Shown here piece by piece: positions 1-9,977 of a DNA stretch of 64,000 nucleotides. The notes beneath the pieces are model-generated. The model was not told the DNA's origin, did not search any database, and saw nothing but the letters and a program-made list of their open reading frames with translations. Source of the stretch: Pedobacter chinensis (GTDB lineage Bacteria > Bacteroidota > Bacteroidia > Sphingobacteriales > Sphingobacteriaceae); contig NZ_QPKV01000001.1 of the NCBI RefSeq assembly GCF_003339865.1, positions 220,574 to 284,573 on the forward strand, in the 5' to 3' direction. The translations under genes were made by a program, and so were the position numbers. Each line of letters begins with the position of its first letter. Position 1 is the stretch's first letter.

Positions 1-142
1 TCCCGCTCTGCTTTCCTGGCTTTCCTATAAAAAACAGAATAGTTTCATTTTATTAGATGAAGTAAATCTGATATCAAAAAAAAATATTTAATGGTATAGT
101 ACTTTTGATTATTGCAGCGGATATGTAATAAACGCCATTATT

Positions 143-1294
143 TTGAATCAAGACGAATTACAACATTTATTAAGTAAGTACAATAGCCAAACTGCTACAC
201 CCGAAGAAAAAAGGGTTGTAGAGGAGTGGTATGAGCATGTAAATGGCAATGAACCTGATGCCGGGAATTCAGATCTTTTTGCCGTAAAAAATAAAATTCA
301 CAAAAAAATTCAGCGTGGGATTAAAAAGAAAAGAAATCATACAAAACTAAAACTCAAGTCATTTTATATTAATTTATTTAGAGCGGCGGTTTTAATATTG
401 GCTTTACTGGGTGGTACCTATTTATATTTAAAACAATCAGATTCCGGCGCTTCGACAAAAGTTTCCTTATCAAAGGAAAAGCCCATTAAGCCAGGCGGTA
501 ATAACGCTGTATTACTTTTGGCCGATGGTTCGCAAGTTATTTTGAATGAGGCTGTAGATGGTCAGGTAGTCGATCAACCGGGTGTTAAGATCACAAAGAC
601 TAAAAGCGGAGAACTTGTCTATCGTTTTATAGGCAAATCAAATTTAGAAGAAGCGCAATTTAATACTGTTACAACACCCCGGGGTGGTCAATATCATTTA
701 ATTTTGGTAGATGGAACGGGTGTTTGGTTAAATGCCGGCTCATCAATCAAGTTTCCTACCGTATTTTCAGGAGCCAGCCGTAAAGTTGAGGTAACGGGAG
801 AAGTTTACTTCGAAGTTTCAAAAAATAAATCTAAACCATTCATTGTTAATACCGATCAATCAGAAATTAAAGTATTAGGCACCCATTTTAATATCAATGC
901 TTATCCTGATGAAGATTATCAGCGTACTACTTTATTGGAAGGATCAATTGAAATTAGCAAAGGCCGTGAGAAACAACTTCTAAGCCCAGGCCAACAGGCT
1001 AGTATAAGTAAGTCATCAGATGTAATTAAACTGAAAGAAATTGATGATGTAGAGGCTGTAGTGGCATGGAAAAATGGCTATTTTCAATTCGAAAAAGCTG
1101 ACTTACAATCAGTAATGAGGCAGATTTCCCGCTGGTATGATACCGAAGTTAGTTATAACGGACAAATACCTGTAAAGGAATATAACGGCAAATTGCCTAG
1201 AAATGCAGAGGTTAAAAAGCTAATTGAAATGCTATCATACACCGGTATTCATTGTAAAGTGGAGCGAAATCAGATCACTGTAAACCCTAAATAA
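143..1294 (+). CDS. FecR family anti-sigma factor
   Basis: Inner-membrane anti-sigma factor that in this family relays a signal from an outer-membrane TonB receptor to an ECF sigma factor. The N-terminal cytoplasmic part (about 1-70) has the 'SQTATPEEKR' motif usual in these proteins. One membrane segment lies at about 75-97. The FecR domain (about 175-270, with 'TTPRGGQYHLILVDGT') and a C-terminal DUF4974 domain (about 315-383) would be periplasmic. The start is TTG; the frame is open only back to base 92 and offers no better start. SusC with an STN domain and SusD follow on the same strand, so the three form a signalling uptake locus. The partner sigma factor is not in the window and would be expected to the left. 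Confidence 0.93.
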   Translation: MNQDELQHLLSKYNSQTATPEEKRVVEEWYEHVNGNEPDAGNSDLFAVKNKIHKKIQRGIKKKRNHTKLKLKSFYINLFRAAVLILALLGGTYLYLKQSDSGASTKVSLSKEKPIKPGGNNAVLLLADGSQVILNEAVDGQVVDQPGVKITKTKSGELVYRFIGKSNLEEAQFNTVTTPRGGQYHLILVDGTGVWLNAGSSIKFPTVFSGASRKVEVTGEVYFEVSKNKSKPFIVNTDQSEIKVLGTHFNINAYPDEDYQRTTLLEGSIEISKGREKQLLSPGQQASISKSSDVIKLKEIDDVEAVVAWKNGYFQFEKADLQSVMRQISRWYDTEVSYNGQIPVKEYNGKLPRNAEVKKLIEMLSYTGIHCKVERNQITVNPK

Positions 1295-1385
1295 ATAACC
1301 AAAACCAAACTAACTGCAAAACTGATTCTAATATGAAGAAATAATACTAAAACAACCGAACTAGTTAATTGCCCACAATAAAAAA

Positions 1386-1412
1386 ACGAGAAGTGTTCGT
1401 ACCACTTCCCGT
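1386..1412 (+). terminator. Hairpin between the FecR and SusC genes
   Basis: The arms ACGAGAAGTG and CACTTCCCGT pair with one mismatch around a 7-base loop. No T-run follows on the plus strand, so it may be an attenuator or processing site rather than a strong terminator. The rest of the 215-base gap shows no gene. Confidence 0.3.
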
Positions 1413-1509
1413 TATAAAGTTTGGGATTAACAATCCTACGCCGATAAATCTGCAATAGGACAACAATAAGTTATCTAAGCTATAATGTTTTAAACCCAAA
1501 TTCAAAGTT

Positions 1510-4500
1510 ATGAATTTTAGTACATTCTTTAATACTGTATTTGAGATACTGTATAAACCAAAACAACTCATACTGGTTATGAAGCTAACAACAATACTTT
1601 TACTCACTGTCCTTTGTCAGGTTAGAGCGAGTGTTTATAGCCAAAACATTACCCTGAATTATAAAAATGTTTCAATGGATGCCATTTTTAAATCAATAGA
1701 AAAACAGAGTGAATATGTTTTTTTATATGATAATTTAGAACTCACAAAGGCCCAGAAAATATCAATTGATGTTAAAAATGCATCAATTGATCAGGTTTTG
1801 GATTTGTGTTTCAAAGATCAGCCTTTAAGCTATAAGATTTTTGAGAAAACCATAGTACTCAAAAAAAAGGACCAGATTACTAAACCTACGGTATTTGAAA
1901 TTATCCGTGGTAAGATTTTAGACGAAACAGGAGCGCCCATTATTGGAGCAAGTGTTTTAATTAAAGGAACTAAAATTGGTACTACAACTGATGCAAATGG
2001 AGTGTTTTCAATTAATGCACCTGCGGGCTCTGTATTAGTGGTTTCATATCTCGGATATATTTCAAAAGAAGTATCGGTTGGTGAAAACAAAGATTACAAC
2101 ATTACTTTAGAACCTGCTCCTAATAGTTTAACCGATGTAGTGGTAACTGCATTGGGGGTAAAACGTTCAGAAAAATCGTTGGGATATGCAGTGCAAAAAG
2201 TTGCAGGTAAAGATTTGCAAACGGTAAAAGGTGTTGATATAGGAACTTCTTTAACTGGTAGAGTAGCTGGATTAGTAGTCAAAAACTCAACAGAATTTAA
2301 CGCAAGACCAACAATCGAATTAAGGGGCGAGGGTGCGTTATTGGTTATTGATGGCGTTCCTTATGGCAATTTAACCTTAAGAGATGTTCCAACTGACGAT
2401 ATTGAAAGTATGGATATCTTAAAAGGCCCTACAGCGTCAGCACTTTATGGCTCCAGAGCTTCAGGAGGTGTTTTATTAATTACAACGAAAAAAGGTTCGA
2501 ACACGAAAGGATTCTCAGTTGATTTTAATAGTAATACAATGGCTCAACTTGGATATTTAGCCATTCCGGAAGTTCAAAGTTCTTATGCAAGAGGTCAAAA
2601 TGGCGTAATTGATAACGATTATGTTTGGGGGCCAAAACTTGATATCGGTGGTACAGCCAGAGATTGGAATCCTATAACAATGCAATTTGAAGACAATCGC
2701 CCATTATTGTCAGTAGGGAAAGACAATTTAAAAAACTTCACGAGTACAGGCTTCATACTTAACAATAATATTAGTTTGGCCCAAACTGGAGAAAATGGAA
2801 GTTTTAGAGTTGGCATTAACGATATTTATAATAAAGGTCAGTTCCCAAATCAAAAACTAAACATGTTAAATCTTACCCTTGCCGGAGAGATAAAACTAAG
2901 TGATAAATTTAAATTAGAAAGTCATGTGGGAATGAGCAGACGTTGGTCTGACCAGATTTGGGGTGGAGGATATAATGACCAGGGTTATTTATATCAGTTG
3001 ATTATGTGGACCGGACCAGAGTATGATATTAGAGACTATAAAAATTACTGGAAAGAACCCAATAAAACTCAAAACTGGATATACTCCAACTGGTATGATA
3101 ACCCTTATTTGATCGCTTACGAAAAATTAAGCGGATATCAGCAAAATACCGTTAATGCAAACATTACGGCAAATTATCAAATCACGCCAGACTTAAATTT
3201 CCTGGTTAGATTAGGATACGACAATTATAACAACAAGTCGACCATGCGTAATCCTGCTGCCAATATTTACTCCACAAGAGGTGGATGGAATGCCAGAGGA
3301 ATGTACTCGATAACAGATTCGAGGGGATTTAGTACAAATGATGATGCGATATTGAGTTATAAAAAGAAAATTAATAAATGGTCATTTGATGCTTTAGCCG
3401 GAGGAACAATTTATTATTGGATTGATGAATCTTTAAGTGGTACCACAAGAAATGGATTGATAAGTCCAACATTTTACTCTTTGGCCGGCTCAATTGAACC
3501 ACCAACAGTTTCTCAATCTTATTCAACCAGACAAATTAATAGTCTCTATGCGAGGGCATCAATTGGCTGGAATGATGCTGTGTTTTTAGATTTCACGGGT
3601 AGAAATGACTGGAATTCAGCTCAACCTAAAAGCTCCAGATCTTACTTTTATCCTTCAATTGGATCAAGTGTGGTTATCTCCGAGTTGATTAAGATGCCAG
3701 AACTAATTGATATGTTTAAAGTGAGAGGTTCATGGGCAGTGTTCAAAACCGCATTGAATCCTTATGCAACAAACAGAAATTATGGTACCACTACATCAGC
3801 CTGGAATAACTTAAATTCTGCCAATTATCCATCATCATTACTAGGCGCAAACTTACTTCCAAGTTCGCAAAGAACTTATGAAATTGGTGCCGCAAGTTAC
3901 TTATTTAAAAAACGCCTGCATTTTGATATAGCTTATTTTAATAAACTTTATTACAACCAGCAAGTAAGTACACCGATACCGGCAACATCGGGGTTTTCAT
4001 CAACACTGGTTAATACTCAGGAAACATTTGAAAGAAAAGGTTTGGAGGTTACTGTTGATGGATCAATCATTAAAAACAAAAACTTCGAATGGTATTCAAC
4101 AATCAATTGGTCGAAACAACATCGCTATTATGTAGATCTTGATCCGGTTTACTCAGCAGATAATTTGTGGGTTAAAAAAGGAGAAAGATTAGATATTTAC
4201 ACCGATAATTATTGGTTAACTGATCCAAATGGAAATGTAATATACGAAAGTGGCTTTCCGGTGTGGAGCAATTATGTTAAAAAGTATGGTTACAGGGATC
4301 CTGATTTTACTTTCGGTTTCATCAATAACTTTACTTACAAAAACTGGAATTTAGGAGTGAACATTGATGGGAGAATTGGCGGCTTAATGTACAACTACGT
4401 GTATGACAAAATGTGGGATTCTGGTACAAATCCTGAATCAGATAATATTTATCGCTACAATCAGGTGGTATTAGGTCAAAATAATTTTGTTGGCCAGGGA

Positions 4501-4860
4501 GTTAAAGTTATCTCCGGAACCGTAACCTATGATAAGTACGGTCAAATTACCAGTGATACCCGTCAGTATGCGCCAAATGACCAGCAGATTGGATACCAGG
4601 ATTATGCACAATGGTATAGAGGTGGTGACGCGGGCGCGCAAAAACAATCTTTTATTAAATTAAGAGAAGTATCGTTAGGTTATCAATTCCCATCCAGGTT
4701 TGTGAGTAAGCTCGGTTTGAAAAATGCTTCATTCTCATTAACCGGACAAAATCTTTACATGTGGACCAAATTCAAATTCTCAGATCCGGATGTTGATACC
4801 GAAAACCTAAATTCCCCATCTATGAGAATGATTGGTTTTAATTTAAAAATTGGATTATAG
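1510..4860 (+). CDS. SusC/RagA-type TonB-dependent outer-membrane transporter with STN domain
   Basis: TonB-dependent outer-membrane channel that imports a nutrient captured by its SusD partner. A long signal peptide ends near 'ASVYSQ' (about residue 45). An STN signalling domain follows (about 50-105), then a carboxypeptidase-regulatory-like fold (about 135-205, 'GAPIIGASVLIKGTKIGT'), a plug (about 210-320, 'VVVTALGVKR' and 'LRGEGALLVIDGVPYG') and a 22-strand-type barrel to the C-terminus. The 1116-residue length is normal for the family. The STN domain and the FecR gene just upstream indicate that the receptor also signals to gene expression. The first ATG is kept because such proteins often carry about 20 residues before the hydrophobic core. 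The substrate cannot be read from the sequence. Confidence 0.95.
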   Translation: MNFSTFFNTVFEILYKPKQLILVMKLTTILLLTVLCQVRASVYSQNITLNYKNVSMDAIFKSIEKQSEYVFLYDNLELTKAQKISIDVKNASIDQVLDLCFKDQPLSYKIFEKTIVLKKKDQITKPTVFEIIRGKILDETGAPIIGASVLIKGTKIGTTTDANGVFSINAPAGSVLVVSYLGYISKEVSVGENKDYNITLEPAPNSLTDVVVTALGVKRSEKSLGYAVQKVAGKDLQTVKGVDIGTSLTGRVAGLVVKNSTEFNARPTIELRGEGALLVIDGVPYGNLTLRDVPTDDIESMDILKGPTASALYGSRASGGVLLITTKKGSNTKGFSVDFNSNTMAQLGYLAIPEVQSSYARGQNGVIDNDYVWGPKLDIGGTARDWNPITMQFEDNRPLLSVGKDNLKNFTSTGFILNNNISLAQTGENGSFRVGINDIYNKGQFPNQKLNMLNLTLAGEIKLSDKFKLESHVGMSRRWSDQIWGGGYNDQGYLYQLIMWTGPEYDIRDYKNYWKEPNKTQNWIYSNWYDNPYLIAYEKLSGYQQNTVNANITANYQITPDLNFLVRLGYDNYNNKSTMRNPAANIYSTRGGWNARGMYSITDSRGFSTNDDAILSYKKKINKWSFDALAGGTIYYWIDESLSGTTRNGLISPTFYSLAGSIEPPTVSQSYSTRQINSLYARASIGWNDAVFLDFTGRNDWNSAQPKSSRSYFYPSIGSSVVISELIKMPELIDMFKVRGSWAVFKTALNPYATNRNYGTTTSAWNNLNSANYPSSLLGANLLPSSQRTYEIGAASYLFKKRLHFDIAYFNKLYYNQQVSTPIPATSGFSSTLVNTQETFERKGLEVTVDGSIIKNKNFEWYSTINWSKQHRYYVDLDPVYSADNLWVKKGERLDIYTDNYWLTDPNGNVIYESGFPVWSNYVKKYGYRDPDFTFGFINNFTYKNWNLGVNIDGRIGGLMYNYVYDKMWDSGTNPESDNIYRYNQVVLGQNNFVGQGVKVISGTVTYDKYGQITSDTRQYAPNDQQIGYQDYAQWYRGGDAGAQKQSFIKLREVSLGYQFPSRFVSKLGLKNASFSLTGQNLYMWTKFKFSDPDVDTENLNSPSMRMIGFNLKIGL

Positions 4861-4891
4861 TGTTATTCAGGCAATTCTAAAAGAGATTTTT

Positions 4892-6454
4892 ATGAAAAAT
4901 AATATGAAAAAAATTATCCTCTTAATTCCCATAGTGGTTTTAATGATTGGTAGCTGTAAAAAGTTTGAGCAAATAAATACAAATCCAAATGCAACAACTC
5001 AGGTTAACTCGGCAATGCTTGCAACAAGTATGATTCTGAGCATTACCAGGGGCGATATCAGCACTCAGAAAAGTTTTATGCAACCTTACCTGTTAGGAAA
5101 ATATCTTACCTGGGGAGAAGGTCAGGAAAACGCCCAATACAACAATATCAGCAGAGCAGATTTTGGTCGTATAACGCTGTTAAGAAATGTTACTCCTATG
5201 GTGAATTATGCAACAACAGATGGTTTGAAAAAATCGTATGATGGTTTAGGTCATTTTATTCGTGCCTGGCAATTTTTTATGGCAACCATGCAAGTAGGAG
5301 ATATTCCGTATTCTGAAGCTGTTAAAGGCGAAACTGATGCTATACTACAACCTAAATATGATTCGCAGAAAGCTGTTTTTTTAGGCATTTTAAACGAACT
5401 CGATCAAGCTAATACCTTGTTTTCGCAAGGTACAAACTTTGATGGTGATCCTATTTATGGCGGTAATGTAGACAAATGGCGAAGATTGACCAATAGTTTT
5501 CAATTACATGTTTTAATAAATCTGTATAAAAAAACAGCCGATGCAGATTTAAAAGTTATTGAACGTTTTAAAGATATCGCTGCAAACAGACCAATAATGA
5601 GAGATTACAGAGATAATTTTGCATTAGCTTATAATTCAACCGCAGGGCAAAATTATCCATGGAGCGATGTACCCGCAGGCTCAGGAAACTCGTTCGTAAA
5701 ATCGAATTATACGATGTTAACGAACGTATTGCTGGAACCCTTGAAAACACTGCAAGACAAGCGTTTATTCTATTTTGCCAAACCCTCACCAGTAAAAATA
5801 GCAGCGGGCTTAAGTGAAACAGACTATAATGCATATCCAAGTGTAGAACCTTCTGATTCTTTTTCAAGTTTACAAACCAGAAGAGTAAATAAAGATTATT
5901 CTGATATTAATAACAGATATGTTCAATTGGTAAATGCCGAACCAGTCGGTGTATTTAATTATTGGGATCAAGAGCTTGCACTTGCTGAAGGTGCAGTTAG
6001 AGGATGGATTACTACCACACCTGCTCAAACTCATTATGCATCAGCAATTACAAATTCAATGAATTTTATAGTTGCTTACACACCAGATGTAGCCGATTAC
6101 CACCATAATATGAAAATGGATGCTGCGTATATTGCAGCCTATCCTTCAACACCTGGCGTGGCTTTAGCTGGAACAGCCGAGGAACAAATCGCCCAAATTA
6201 TTACACAAAAATATCTGGCAAATTTCTTGCAGGGGCCCAAGTATTTAGGTTGGTTTGAGAATAGAAGAACTGGTTATCCGGTATTTAAGTTAAATTCTTC
6301 AACAAATTTAAATACTCCTTCAAGCAAATTTCCACTACGTTGGTTATATCCTTTAAATGAGCTGAATTACAATGGAGCCAATTTGGCTGCCGCTGTAGCA
6401 AGTCAATATGGAGGTAATGATGATCAAAACCAAACCATGTGGTTATTGAAGTAA
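4892..6454 (+). CDS. SusD/RagB-type nutrient-binding outer-membrane lipoprotein
   Basis: Surface lipoprotein that caps the SusC channel and binds its substrate. The signal peptide runs to a lipobox ending 'MIGSC', with the lipidated cysteine about 22 residues from the second Met. The mature part begins 'KKFEQINTNPN' and resembles the SusD-like families that pair with STN-bearing SusC proteins. I start at the ATG 31 bases after the susC stop; a second ATG four codons later (4904) is equally possible. An upstream in-frame start at 4850 would overlap susC and put residues before the signal peptide. No glycoside hydrolase or other enzyme follows, so the locus gives no hint of substrate. Confidence 0.92.
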   Translation: MKNNMKKIILLIPIVVLMIGSCKKFEQINTNPNATTQVNSAMLATSMILSITRGDISTQKSFMQPYLLGKYLTWGEGQENAQYNNISRADFGRITLLRNVTPMVNYATTDGLKKSYDGLGHFIRAWQFFMATMQVGDIPYSEAVKGETDAILQPKYDSQKAVFLGILNELDQANTLFSQGTNFDGDPIYGGNVDKWRRLTNSFQLHVLINLYKKTADADLKVIERFKDIAANRPIMRDYRDNFALAYNSTAGQNYPWSDVPAGSGNSFVKSNYTMLTNVLLEPLKTLQDKRLFYFAKPSPVKIAAGLSETDYNAYPSVEPSDSFSSLQTRRVNKDYSDINNRYVQLVNAEPVGVFNYWDQELALAEGAVRGWITTTPAQTHYASAITNSMNFIVAYTPDVADYHHNMKMDAAYIAAYPSTPGVALAGTAEEQIAQIITQKYLANFLQGPKYLGWFENRRTGYPVFKLNSSTNLNTPSSKFPLRWLYPLNELNYNGANLAAAVASQYGGNDDQNQTMWLLK

Positions 6455-6481
6455 AAGCGCTCTTAGGTATATTAATGATTG

Positions 6482-6514
6482 AAAAGCTCCAATTTATTGG
6501 AGCTTTTTTATTTT
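6482..6514 (+). terminator. Rho-independent terminator of the SusC/SusD locus
   Basis: Perfect 9-bp stem AAAAGCTCC / GGAGCTTTT with an 8-base loop, followed by a T-rich run. It lies 28 bases after the SusD stop codon. Confidence 0.85.
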
Positions 6515-6583
6515 GCTTTCCGCTGACGTAATTATTTTAAACATCATTTATCTAATACGTACATTGCTTAAAATTTTAATTTC

Positions 6584-7684
6584 ATGATTGCTGTTTATAT
6601 AATACTGATTTTAACACTGTTTTTTCTCCTGATTCTAAACCTTCCCGTATTCGGAAGGTTGCCACATGGATTGAGGTTAGATAAAATTCATCATCTGTCA
6701 AACTATCGTGATGGTGCGTTGCAAAACCTTTCCGTTACACCAATGCAGCCAGAGGGAGTTAGTTTTTTTAAAGTGCTGAAGGCTTTTTTATTTGATAAGC
6801 AACCAAACAAAATTCCGCAAAAAGAATTAAGTTTTGTTAAACCCGATTTGAATGGTAAAACAAGAACCCAATCTCCGGAAGTTATCTGGTTCGGGCATTC
6901 TTCATACCTGATTAAAGTTGATGGTTTAAAAGTTTTAGTAGATCCCGTATTTAACAAATCCCCGTCTCCGTTTTCTTTTATTGGGAGCAAGGCATTCCCT
7001 GGAACAGACTTTGTTAAAGCAGACGATTTTAAAGAAATCGATGTGATTTTGATCACACATGATCATTACGATCATTTAGATTACCAAAGTATATTGAAAT
7101 TAGCCCCTAAGACAAAAGAAATCATTACTTCGTTGGGTGTTGGAGCTCATTTGGAAAGATGGGGGATTAATGCATCGAAAATAAAAGAATTGTGTTGGGG
7201 AGAGTCTTTAAGCTTTTCCAATGGAATAAAATTCACAGCCGTTCCGGCAAGGCATTTTACTGGCAGAAAATTTAAACGTAATCAAACACTTTGGTCGGCT
7301 TTTATAATGCAGGCCGCCCATAGCAAACTTTTTTTAGGTGGCGATTCAGGCTATGATACCCATTTTGTTAAAATCGGAGAAGAGTTTGGTCCGTTTGATT
7401 TGGCCTTATTGGAATGCGGACAATACAATGCATACTGGCCATATATCCATATGTTCCCTGAAGAAACCGTACAGGCCGCAATAGATTTAAAAGCAAAAGT
7501 TTTAATGCCAGTACATTGGGGCAAATTTAGTTTAGCCATGCATCCCTGGAACGAGCCGATCACTCGTGTAGTGGCTGCAGCAGCAAAAAAACAATTACAA
7601 ATTGTGACGCCAAGATTGGGTGAAACCGTTGTTTTAAATGATTATTTGCCAACTACTGCGTGGTGGCTTGATGATAAAACTTAA
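6584..7684 (+). CDS. Membrane-anchored MBL-fold metallohydrolase (NAPE-PLD/UlaG-like)
   Basis: Metallo-beta-lactamase-fold hydrolase of the branch containing N-acyl-phosphatidylethanolamine phospholipase D and UlaG-like proteins. An N-terminal hydrophobic segment (about 2-22) would anchor it in the membrane. The zinc-site motif HDHYDH is at 159-164, preceded by 'EVIWFGHSSYLI' (about 99-110). Later metal ligands are likely in 'LGGDSGYD' and 'PVHWGKF'. The 366-residue length suits the family. It stands alone after the SusD terminator. The substrate is unknown; a phospholipid or other phosphodiester is only an inference from family membership. Confidence 0.88.
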   Translation: MIAVYIILILTLFFLLILNLPVFGRLPHGLRLDKIHHLSNYRDGALQNLSVTPMQPEGVSFFKVLKAFLFDKQPNKIPQKELSFVKPDLNGKTRTQSPEVIWFGHSSYLIKVDGLKVLVDPVFNKSPSPFSFIGSKAFPGTDFVKADDFKEIDVILITHDHYDHLDYQSILKLAPKTKEIITSLGVGAHLERWGINASKIKELCWGESLSFSNGIKFTAVPARHFTGRKFKRNQTLWSAFIMQAAHSKLFLGGDSGYDTHFVKIGEEFGPFDLALLECGQYNAYWPYIHMFPEETVQAAIDLKAKVLMPVHWGKFSLAMHPWNEPITRVVAAAAKKQLQIVTPRLGETVVLNDYLPTTAWWLDDKT

Positions 7685-7730
7685 ACAATATTTCTCTTTT
7701 GATGTTTAAAATCTAAAATCAAAATACATT

Positions 7731-8093
7731 ATGAAAACTGACCTTGTAGAAATCTTTCAAACCATAAGGGCAAGCGTTCAACCTTATGCCACGCTTGGCT
7801 ATACTGTACATGAAAACTCTGAAACCGGATATGATCTTTACAGTGAAAAAAACATTGAAAAAGATGGACAAAAAGTTACTGAACGTTTTTTTGCAGGCAT
7901 ATACATTAATGGAGATGTGGTAGAAGTAAAAGTTAATACAAGCGAATTCTCTGCTTCCAATCAAAATCTGGTAAGTTTTGGTAATGATATAGCAGGGTTG
8001 AAAATTGATAAACTTGACGATGCTCAACTCAAAGAAGTAGAAACATTAATTGAAATTATTCACGTTAACTTCAAAGAAAAAGAATGGATTTAA
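7731..8093 (+). CDS. Conserved-looking 120-residue protein of unknown function
   Basis: Soluble 120-residue protein without signal peptide or membrane segment. It reads as a compact alpha/beta protein: a helical N-terminus ('MKTDLVEIFQTIRASVQPY'), alternating polar strands and an acidic helical C-terminus ending 'KEKEWI'. It starts 46 bases after the hydrolase gene and ends 50 bases before the next gene, all on the plus strand. I do not recognise the family. The regular codon pattern and neat spacing make it a real gene. Confidence 0.7.
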   Translation: MKTDLVEIFQTIRASVQPYATLGYTVHENSETGYDLYSEKNIEKDGQKVTERFFAGIYINGDVVEVKVNTSEFSASNQNLVSFGNDIAGLKIDKLDDAQLKEVETLIEIIHVNFKEKEWI

Positions 8094-8143
8094 AATCAGT
8101 TGGTTAAATTTGCGTGGATTTTAAAGCTATTCAAATAAATTAA

Positions 8144-8935
8144 TTGAACAACTCAATACCTGAAAAAAATATTATCTGGCATCATCAATTATGTTCGGCG
8201 TTAGCCGAATTAAAAATTGAATGCCATTTTTTTTGGTTTAATGATTTTGAATTGCTCAAACTGGTTGATCATGATTTTACCATCCATTTGGTTAATTTAA
8301 ACCATCATTTTTGTCCGGAAGATCTTACTAAGCTACAAGGTGAATATACCGCTAAAGGACCAAAACTAATTCATTTATGGGAAGATGTTTGGATAACCAG
8401 ATCGAAACAAGTTCTTGGCCGGATTGCTTCTCTGTTAGGTTTAAATAACCGGATTCACGGAAGAAAAACTACTATTCAAAAAATAACAAAGCCGATTGCT
8501 CAATCATTTTTAAATGAAAACCATTTACAGGGATATGTGAGCAGCAGATATAAGCTTGGATTGTTTGACAAGGAACAGCTTGTGGCGGTGGCCACTTTTT
8601 CAGCTTTACGTAAAATGAATTACGAGGAAAATTACAAGTCTGCAGAATTAATCAGGTTTGCCGTTAAAACAGGTTATTCAGTTACGGGTGGTTTGAGTAA
8701 ACTGATATCTCATTTTTCTGAACAATACAAGCCAGACGATTTAATGACCTATGCCGATCGGGATTGGTCAACAGGAGGAGCTTACGTGAAGTTAGGCTTT
8801 ATTAATACAGATTCATTACCGCCACAATATTTTTGCCTCGATGAACACTTTAATCGTTCCTTAATAAAAGAAAATCATTTTCCCAGGAAAACGGTATTTA
8901 ATACAGGCAGCTTAAAATATATCTTAAAGTTTTAG
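8144..8935 (+). CDS. Protein with phage/homing-endonuclease-associated (VSR-like plus GNAT-like) domains
   Basis: 263 residues with two recognisable parts. The first, about 85-115 ('KLIHLWEDVWITRSKQVLGR'), resembles the end of a very-short-patch-repair-like nuclease domain seen in phage homing-endonuclease proteins. The second, about 120-230 ('SFLNENHLQGYVSSRYKLGL', 'ELIRFAVKTGYSVTGGLSKL', 'YADRDWSTGGAYVKLGF'), matches a GNAT-like module found in phage and homing proteins and distantly in Mom-type DNA modification proteins. The N-terminal 80 residues lack a clear nuclease active site, so the nuclease may be inactive. The start is TTG; there is no ATG before the GNAT-like part. Only one base separates its stop from miaA. 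Family placement comes from remembered motifs and is moderately sure. Confidence 0.65.
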   Translation: MNNSIPEKNIIWHHQLCSALAELKIECHFFWFNDFELLKLVDHDFTIHLVNLNHHFCPEDLTKLQGEYTAKGPKLIHLWEDVWITRSKQVLGRIASLLGLNNRIHGRKTTIQKITKPIAQSFLNENHLQGYVSSRYKLGLFDKEQLVAVATFSALRKMNYEENYKSAELIRFAVKTGYSVTGGLSKLISHFSEQYKPDDLMTYADRDWSTGGAYVKLGFINTDSLPPQYFCLDEHFNRSLIKENHFPRKTVFNTGSLKYILKF

Positions 8936-8936
8936 C

Positions 8937-9860
8937 ATGATTGATTTTAATCTGATTATTATTTTAGGTGCAACCGCGTCGGGCAAAACCAAGCTGGCAG
9001 TTCAACTGGCTCAGGCTTTAAATGGAGAAATAATCAGTGCAGATAGCCGTCAGGTTTTTAAACACATGGATATTGGAACAGGAAAAGACCTTCAGGAATA
9101 TCAAGTCGATGATCAAAAGATTCCCTACCATTTAATTGATATATTGGAAGCTGGTGACCGGTATCATGTTGATGCATTTAAAAATGATTTTTATAAAGCT
9201 TTTGATGATATCACTAAACGGGGGAAAGTTCCGGTTTTATGCGGAGGTACCGGAATGTACATTCACAGTCTTTTGCAAAAACAAGACTATACATCCATCC
9301 CTGTAAATGAAAATTTAAGAAAAAGTTTGGAAAAATATGAGAAGGATGAATTAATTGAGAAGTTAAATACCCGTGATAATATAGAATACGTTGACTTAAA
9401 TTCTAAAAAGAGAATAATAAGAGCAATTGAAATAGCTGAATTTTTAAAATTTAATTCTTTGGAAACAGTTAAAAGACCCGAGCTTATGCCTATAATTTTT
9501 GGTTTAAAAAATCAGGTTGAAATTACCCGGGCTAAAATTTTAACCCGATTGGATGAACGATTGAAAAGCGGGATGATTGAGGAAGTAAGAAAGCTTATTG
9601 ACGATGGAATATCAAAAGAAATTTTAATTTTTTACGGCTTGGAATATAAATTTATTGTCAATTACCTGGAGGGGCAGTTAAGCTACGATGAACTTAAATT
9701 GCGATTAGGAACGGCAATTTGTCAGTATGCAAAACGTCAGAACACCTTTTTTAGAAAAATGGAAAAGGATAAAGTGGATATTATCTGGCTGAATGCAAAT
9801 GAAGAAATAAACCAATTAAAACAACAGATTCTAAATAAAGTTTCAATTAAGATTAATTAA
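8937..9860 (+). CDS. miaA: tRNA dimethylallyltransferase
   Basis: Transfers a dimethylallyl group to N6 of adenine 37 in tRNAs that read codons starting with U. Motifs: P-loop 'GATASGKT' (about 11-18), 'SADSRQVF' (about 34-41), 'GGTGMYI' (about 101-107) and a C-terminal 'YAKRQNTFF'. The segment 'MDIGTGKDLQEYQ' departs from the usual 'MDIGTAKP', which marks a Bacteroidota-type variant; a second, more standard miaA may exist elsewhere. At 307 residues it is normal in length. It is coupled to the preceding gene by a 1-base gap. Confidence 0.93.
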   Translation: MIDFNLIIILGATASGKTKLAVQLAQALNGEIISADSRQVFKHMDIGTGKDLQEYQVDDQKIPYHLIDILEAGDRYHVDAFKNDFYKAFDDITKRGKVPVLCGGTGMYIHSLLQKQDYTSIPVNENLRKSLEKYEKDELIEKLNTRDNIEYVDLNSKKRIIRAIEIAEFLKFNSLETVKRPELMPIIFGLKNQVEITRAKILTRLDERLKSGMIEEVRKLIDDGISKEILIFYGLEYKFIVNYLEGQLSYDELKLRLGTAICQYAKRQNTFFRKMEKDKVDIIWLNANEEINQLKQQILNKVSIKIN

Positions 9861-9977
9861 CAAAAATTGCTTGTTTTTGACCTGTTTATGGCTCAAATGA
9901 TGCTAAAAAGGCCCTTTTGGCACAACCTTTGTGTTTATGAAAAACATATTAGTTTAACTCAAAAACAATATCTTAAA

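Noticed and set aside
1..28. C-terminus of an ECF sigma factor
   Set aside because: One frame reads 'SRSAFLAFL' and then a stop, which could be the end of an upstream gene, but ten codons are too few to identify it.
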